A DNA stretch of 12,285 nucleotides from Ruminococcoides intestinihominis (GTDB lineage: Bacteria; Bacillota; Clostridia; Oscillospirales; Acutalibacteraceae): the NCBI RefSeq assembly GCF_040096285.1, contig NZ_JBBMEY010000048.1:1-12285 (forward strand). Reading direction: 5' to 3'. Within the stretch, counting starts at the first letter, position 1. Each line of letters opens with the position of its first letter. Shown here piece by piece: positions 11,995-12,285 of the stretch. The translations under genes and the position numbers were made by a program. The notes under the pieces are model-generated. The model saw only the letters and a list, made by a program, of their open reading frames with translations, was not told the origin of the DNA and did no database searches.

Positions 11995-12094
11995 AACCAT
12001 AAATCGTAACCCTGTAACAATATAGATTTTTTAATTTTTAAATTTATAATTCGTAGATTTTTAATTCAAAGATAATCTCTGATTGTCTTCTTAA

Positions 12095-12126
12095 AAAAGC
12101 CTCACCGTAATAATGGTGAGGCTTTT
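12095..12126 (+). terminator. Terminator after the Cys/Gly-rich gene
   Basis: AAAAGCCTCACC (12095-12106) pairs perfectly with GGTGAGGCTTTT (12115-12126) around an eight-base loop. The A-rich left arm allows action on both strands. Confidence 0.75.
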
Positions 12127-12243
12127 GCCTTTTGTCTATGTGTTTTTCAATTTTGTTTGTGCGTTAAGATTAATTTGATAAATTTGGGTTTGTGGTGCTA
12201 GAACTTGCCTTGTTGTGTGGTAGATATTTAGAATTAATAGAAA

Positions 12244-12285
12244 CCATCCAGCCTTCCTTGTGTAAAGGAAGGGGGACCACGAAGT
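12244..12285. repeat. Palindromic repeat element at the right edge (partial)
   Basis: The 23 bases at 12250-12272 are the exact reverse complement of 564-586, including the loop bases that give the palindrome its orientation. The element runs off the window. Together with the left copy it frames the region in inverted orientation. Confidence 0.7.

Overview
The window is AT-rich DNA from a Gram-positive anaerobe, most likely a Clostridia member of the Ruminococcaceae/Lachnospiraceae type. The reasons are low GC with A/T-rich spacers, strong GGAGG-type ribosome binding sites, TTGACA/TATAAT-type promoters, short U-tailed terminators, a dlt-like wall-modification operon, a GH25 lysozyme with bacterial Ig-like repeats and a Cys/Gly-rich microprotein. 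All convincing genes lie on the + strand. The taxon is inferred from gene content, not from a marker gene.

Layout. 1-906 is non-coding repeat DNA: two tandem copies of a 277-base unit with an intrinsic terminator between them, then palindromic mobile-type elements that share a 27-base tail. 1237-2863 is an island of very small genes (52-59 codons): a relic with an internal stop, two SH3-like paralogues that overlap and seem translationally coupled, then two unnamed families alternating B1-C1-B2-C2 (B has a basic C-terminal block, C is a zinc ribbon), and a decayed last gene. A strong hairpin terminator at 2931-2973 closes the island.

3152-7697 is one transcription unit with a near-consensus promoter and a terminator at its end. 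It encodes an adenylating ligase (DltA-like), a carrier protein (DltC-like), an MBOAT membrane acyltransferase (DltB/AlgI-like) and a membrane-anchored SGNH hydrolase-fold protein (DltD-like). The inferred sequence of events is activation of a small acid, loading onto the carrier, transfer across the membrane by the MBOAT, and delivery to an envelope polymer with help from the SGNH protein. The gene order (A-C-B-D) and two substrate-pocket residues of the ligase differ from canonical D-alanylation, so the substrate is open.

7698-8508 is a long spacer. It holds a decayed DUF1700-type gene, a terminator, an imperfect direct repeat, and a promoter-terminator pair with no gene between them (small RNA candidate). 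Next come a secreted GH25 muramidase with three Ig-like domains (8509-10128), its terminator, an operon of a 71-residue two-helix membrane protein and an NTP_transf_5-type nucleotidyltransferase (10362-11773), and a 46-residue Cys/Gly-rich peptide (11854-11994) followed by a terminator. The window ends in a second copy, inverted, of the palindrome found near its left end.

The parts most likely to be undescribed are the non-canonical acylation cassette, the alternating small-gene island, the tandem 277-base repeat, the orphan transcript at about 8242-8368 and the Cys/Gly-rich microprotein.
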